Positions 4,992 to 6,137 of a stretch of 6,137 bases of DNA are shown piece by piece. The position numbers and the translations under genes were made by a program. The notes beneath the pieces were generated by a model. The model was not told where the DNA came from and made no database searches. It saw nothing but the letters and a program-made list of their open reading frames with translations. Position 1 is the stretch's first letter; each line of letters opens with the position of its first letter. Source of the DNA: CAYNBT01 sp964396025 (GTDB lineage: Bacteria > Patescibacteriota > WWE3 > UBA101185 > UBA10185); assembly GCA_964396025.1 (NCBI GenBank), contig CAYNBT010000034.1, positions 1-6,137 on the forward strand. The letters are read 5' to 3'.

Positions 4992-5630
4992 TTAGGTAAT
5001 GTTTATCAGCAAATTCTCCACAAACAGTTTTTGATTTAGGTTAATCCTCTCCAAATCATTGCATGCGTTTAGAAGTTTTTCTGCTATCAAGTAATTCTGT
5101 GTTGTTCGAGCCTCTTGAATCCATTCTTTTAGTTTTTCAATAAGTTCTTGTTTTTCTAGTTTGGAAATTTCGATTGCTTGGTCTAGCCTTTCCCCCACCG
5201 ACATCTGCAAGATGGTTTCTAACTCATTTGTGTGGGAGGCTTTACTTGTTGTCTTCACTTCAATCTTTTTGCAGCGAGACAACACGGTCTCTATTAAAGA
5301 ATCTTTTAGCTGTGTCTCAAGAATTATCACTGCTGTCTCAGGAGGTTCTTCCAAAGTTTTCAATAAAGTATTTTGTGCGATTTGAGTAATGCAACCTGCG
5401 TCCCGAATAATCAGAGCTTTTGCTTTGTATGTAAGAGGTTTGCTATCCAAGAACTTTAGTGCTTTTTTGATTTGATCTATTCCAATAGTCTTCTCGTCTT
5501 CTTCCAAAGCTACCACAAGAAGATCGGGGTTGTTCTTTTTGTTTGGCAGTTGATTTTGAGTTAGTATCTCCGCTATTTTTTGCTCGCGGTCTTGTGTTGT
5601 TCCTCCAAAAATTATCATGGATCCGTGCAT
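4992..5630 (-). CDS. holB: DNA polymerase III delta-prime subunit (clamp loader), compact form
   Basis: 212 residues against more than 300 in E. coli. Family marks in order: NPDLLVV (34-40), IDQIKKALKFLDSKPL (51-66), a degenerate Walker B in KALIIRDAGC (71-80), NTLLKTLEEPP (87-97), and the SRC motif (118-120) that supplies the arginine finger in clamp loaders. The C-terminal helical collar ends in the typical NLNQKLFVENLL (198-208). The Walker A loop is degenerate (FGGTTQD), as expected for delta-prime, which does not bind ATP. The four-cysteine zinc module usual between Walker A and B is missing. It would help load the beta clamp on DNA within the DnaX complex. The ATG at 5628-5630 has no Shine-Dalgarno and follows a perfect TATAAT by eight bases, so the mRNA is probably leaderless. 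A second ATG at 5616-5618 is the alternative start; leaderless geometry favours the first. Confidence 0.9.
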   Translation of the reverse strand: MHGSMIIFGGTTQDREQKIAEILTQNQLPNKKNNPDLLVVALEEDEKTIGIDQIKKALKFLDSKPLTYKAKALIIRDAGCITQIAQNTLLKTLEEPPETAVIILETQLKDSLIETVLSRCKKIEVKTTSKASHTNELETILQMSVGERLDQAIEISKLEKQELIEKLKEWIQEARTTQNYLIAEKLLNACNDLERINLNQKLFVENLLINIT

Positions 5631-5637
5631 GTCTATG

Positions 5638-5665
5638 ATTATACATGCTTCTTTACTCGTGTCTA
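5638..5665 (-). promoter_or_regulatory. Promoter of holB, placed for a leaderless mRNA
   Basis: On the minus strand TATAAT (5638-5643, perfect) has TAGACA (5660-5665, five of six) 16 bp upstream. The expected start (about 5631) is next to the A of the ATG at 5630. It overlaps the divergent plus-strand promoter at 5652-5680. Confidence 0.65.
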
Positions 5666-5680
5666 ACTATAGGATATAAT
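5652..5680 (+). promoter_or_regulatory. Promoter of the 121-residue membrane protein gene
   Basis: TTTACT (5652-5657, four of six), a 17-bp spacer and a perfect TATAAT (5675-5680). The predicted start is near 5687, giving a leader of about 38 nt with a GGAGGA Shine-Dalgarno at 5711-5716. Its -35 lies within the holB promoter, so RNA polymerase should not be able to occupy both at once. Confidence 0.7.
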
Positions 5681-5724
5681 ATTCGCTAAGTCAAAACTAA
5701 TCTTACATATGGAGGAATAGTCTT

Positions 5725-6090
5725 ATGGTTGAAGTATTGGGACTTTTGATTTGGAATTTCGCTCAGCTGATGTTAGGTTTCTTGATTGGTTTTTCCCTTG
5801 GGGTAGTTTACTTTGTTCTGATCCTTGAGGTTCCTGATTTCTGGTTCCTCAGTTTTTGCTTTGGAGGCCTTGGCAGCGCCTGTCTTGCACTTTACGTTGC
5901 AGACATTGTTGCTTTAGCTTACGGGCTTTCATACACCTTGTACAATGGTGAGGGTGCGCGTATTTCAAAGTTTACCTATGGTGTTGTTTATATCATCAGC
6001 CTTTCCATTACTGTCGTTGTTAGCTTCTGGATATACATGAAGCTGCTTTTAGAACCTGCTGCCGTAATTCTCGAGAAACTATTCTCCTAG
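5725..6090 (+). CDS. Integral membrane protein, about three to four spans, unknown function
   Basis: 121 residues. The ATG is preceded by GGAGGA (5711-5716) with an 8-nt gap, and two stop codons follow in tandem (6088-6093). Hydrophobic segments lie at about 6-35 (long enough for one long or two short helices, with a GFLIGFSLG glycine pattern), 39-70 (small residues GGLGSACLAL) and 83-112 (YGVVYIISLSITVVVSFWIY). A short polar loop (YNGEGARISK, about 73-82) separates the last two. There are no histidine, cysteine or charged clusters that suggest a transporter or enzyme site. It forms its own transcription unit, with the promoter at 5652-5680 divergent from holB and the terminator at 6098-6137. 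It is another small membrane protein like the one at 3473-3769, though I see no sequence similarity between them. No family is recognised. Confidence 0.85.
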   Translation: MVEVLGLLIWNFAQLMLGFLIGFSLGVVYFVLILEVPDFWFLSFCFGGLGSACLALYVADIVALAYGLSYTLYNGEGARISKFTYGVVYIISLSITVVVSFWIYMKLLLEPAAVILEKLFS

Positions 6091-6097
6091 TAGAATT

Positions 6098-6137
6098 AAA
6101 ACCGCTATTTGTGCTTTATGCCAGTAGCGGTTTTTTT
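6098..6137 (+). terminator. Intrinsic terminator, diverged member of the repeated family
   Basis: Stem 6098-6107/6125-6134 (10 bp; two further pairs possible inside) with T at 6131-6137, the window end. It shares AAACCG at the 5' side, TGCT in the loop, and AGTAGCGG plus T run with the copies at 3802-3841 and 4942-4981. Confidence 0.88.

Overview
The window looks like a piece of a small-genome bacterial chromosome, most plausibly a Candidate Phyla Radiation (Patescibacteria) member. This is an inference from a compact DNA polymerase III delta-prime of 212 residues, a divergent GyrB, very short housekeeping leaders and many small lineage-specific proteins. No tRNA, rRNA, transposase, integrase or CRISPR array is visible. 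The code appears standard: all genes end in TAA or TAG, and TGA is not needed as a sense codon.

Left third (1-1190): there is no convincing protein gene. Instead the minus strand carries two large, densely folded RNAs in tandem. The right-hand one (about 1110 to 610) has a strong extended -10 promoter and ends in a classic minus-strand intrinsic terminator. The left-hand one (about 561 to beyond position 1) starts from a closely similar promoter and contains a perfect 12-bp long-range helix plus many nested helices. Neither shows the hallmarks of tmRNA, RNase P RNA, SRP RNA or 6S RNA that I can recognise. Their promoters and 5' ends resemble each other, so they may be a related pair. This is the most promising novel content.

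Centre (1196-3333): a 35-codon ORF with a very strong Shine-Dalgarno encodes a CxxC mini-protein, and its end is embedded in a plus-strand terminator. It converges on gyrB (DNA gyrase subunit B, minus strand).

Right half (3400-6137): four small plus-strand genes of unknown function. Two encode multi-spanning membrane proteins, one an acidic soluble protein, and one a Gly/Val/Asn-rich protein with a possible beta-roll tail. Each has a good Shine-Dalgarno, and three of the four have a recognisable promoter. Three of them end in members of one terminator family; two copies are 39/40 identical including the loop. Between two of them lies a possible frameshifted remnant of a single-span membrane peptide. 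The minus-strand holB (clamp-loader delta-prime) is interleaved with them.

A global pattern stands out. The two housekeeping genes (gyrB, holB) have -10 boxes so close to the ATG that their mRNAs should be leaderless or nearly so, and they lack a Shine-Dalgarno. All small plus-strand genes have strong Shine-Dalgarno leaders. GyrB (supercoiling) and delta-prime (replicative clamp loading) both serve DNA replication and topology; the small genes have no assignable pathway.
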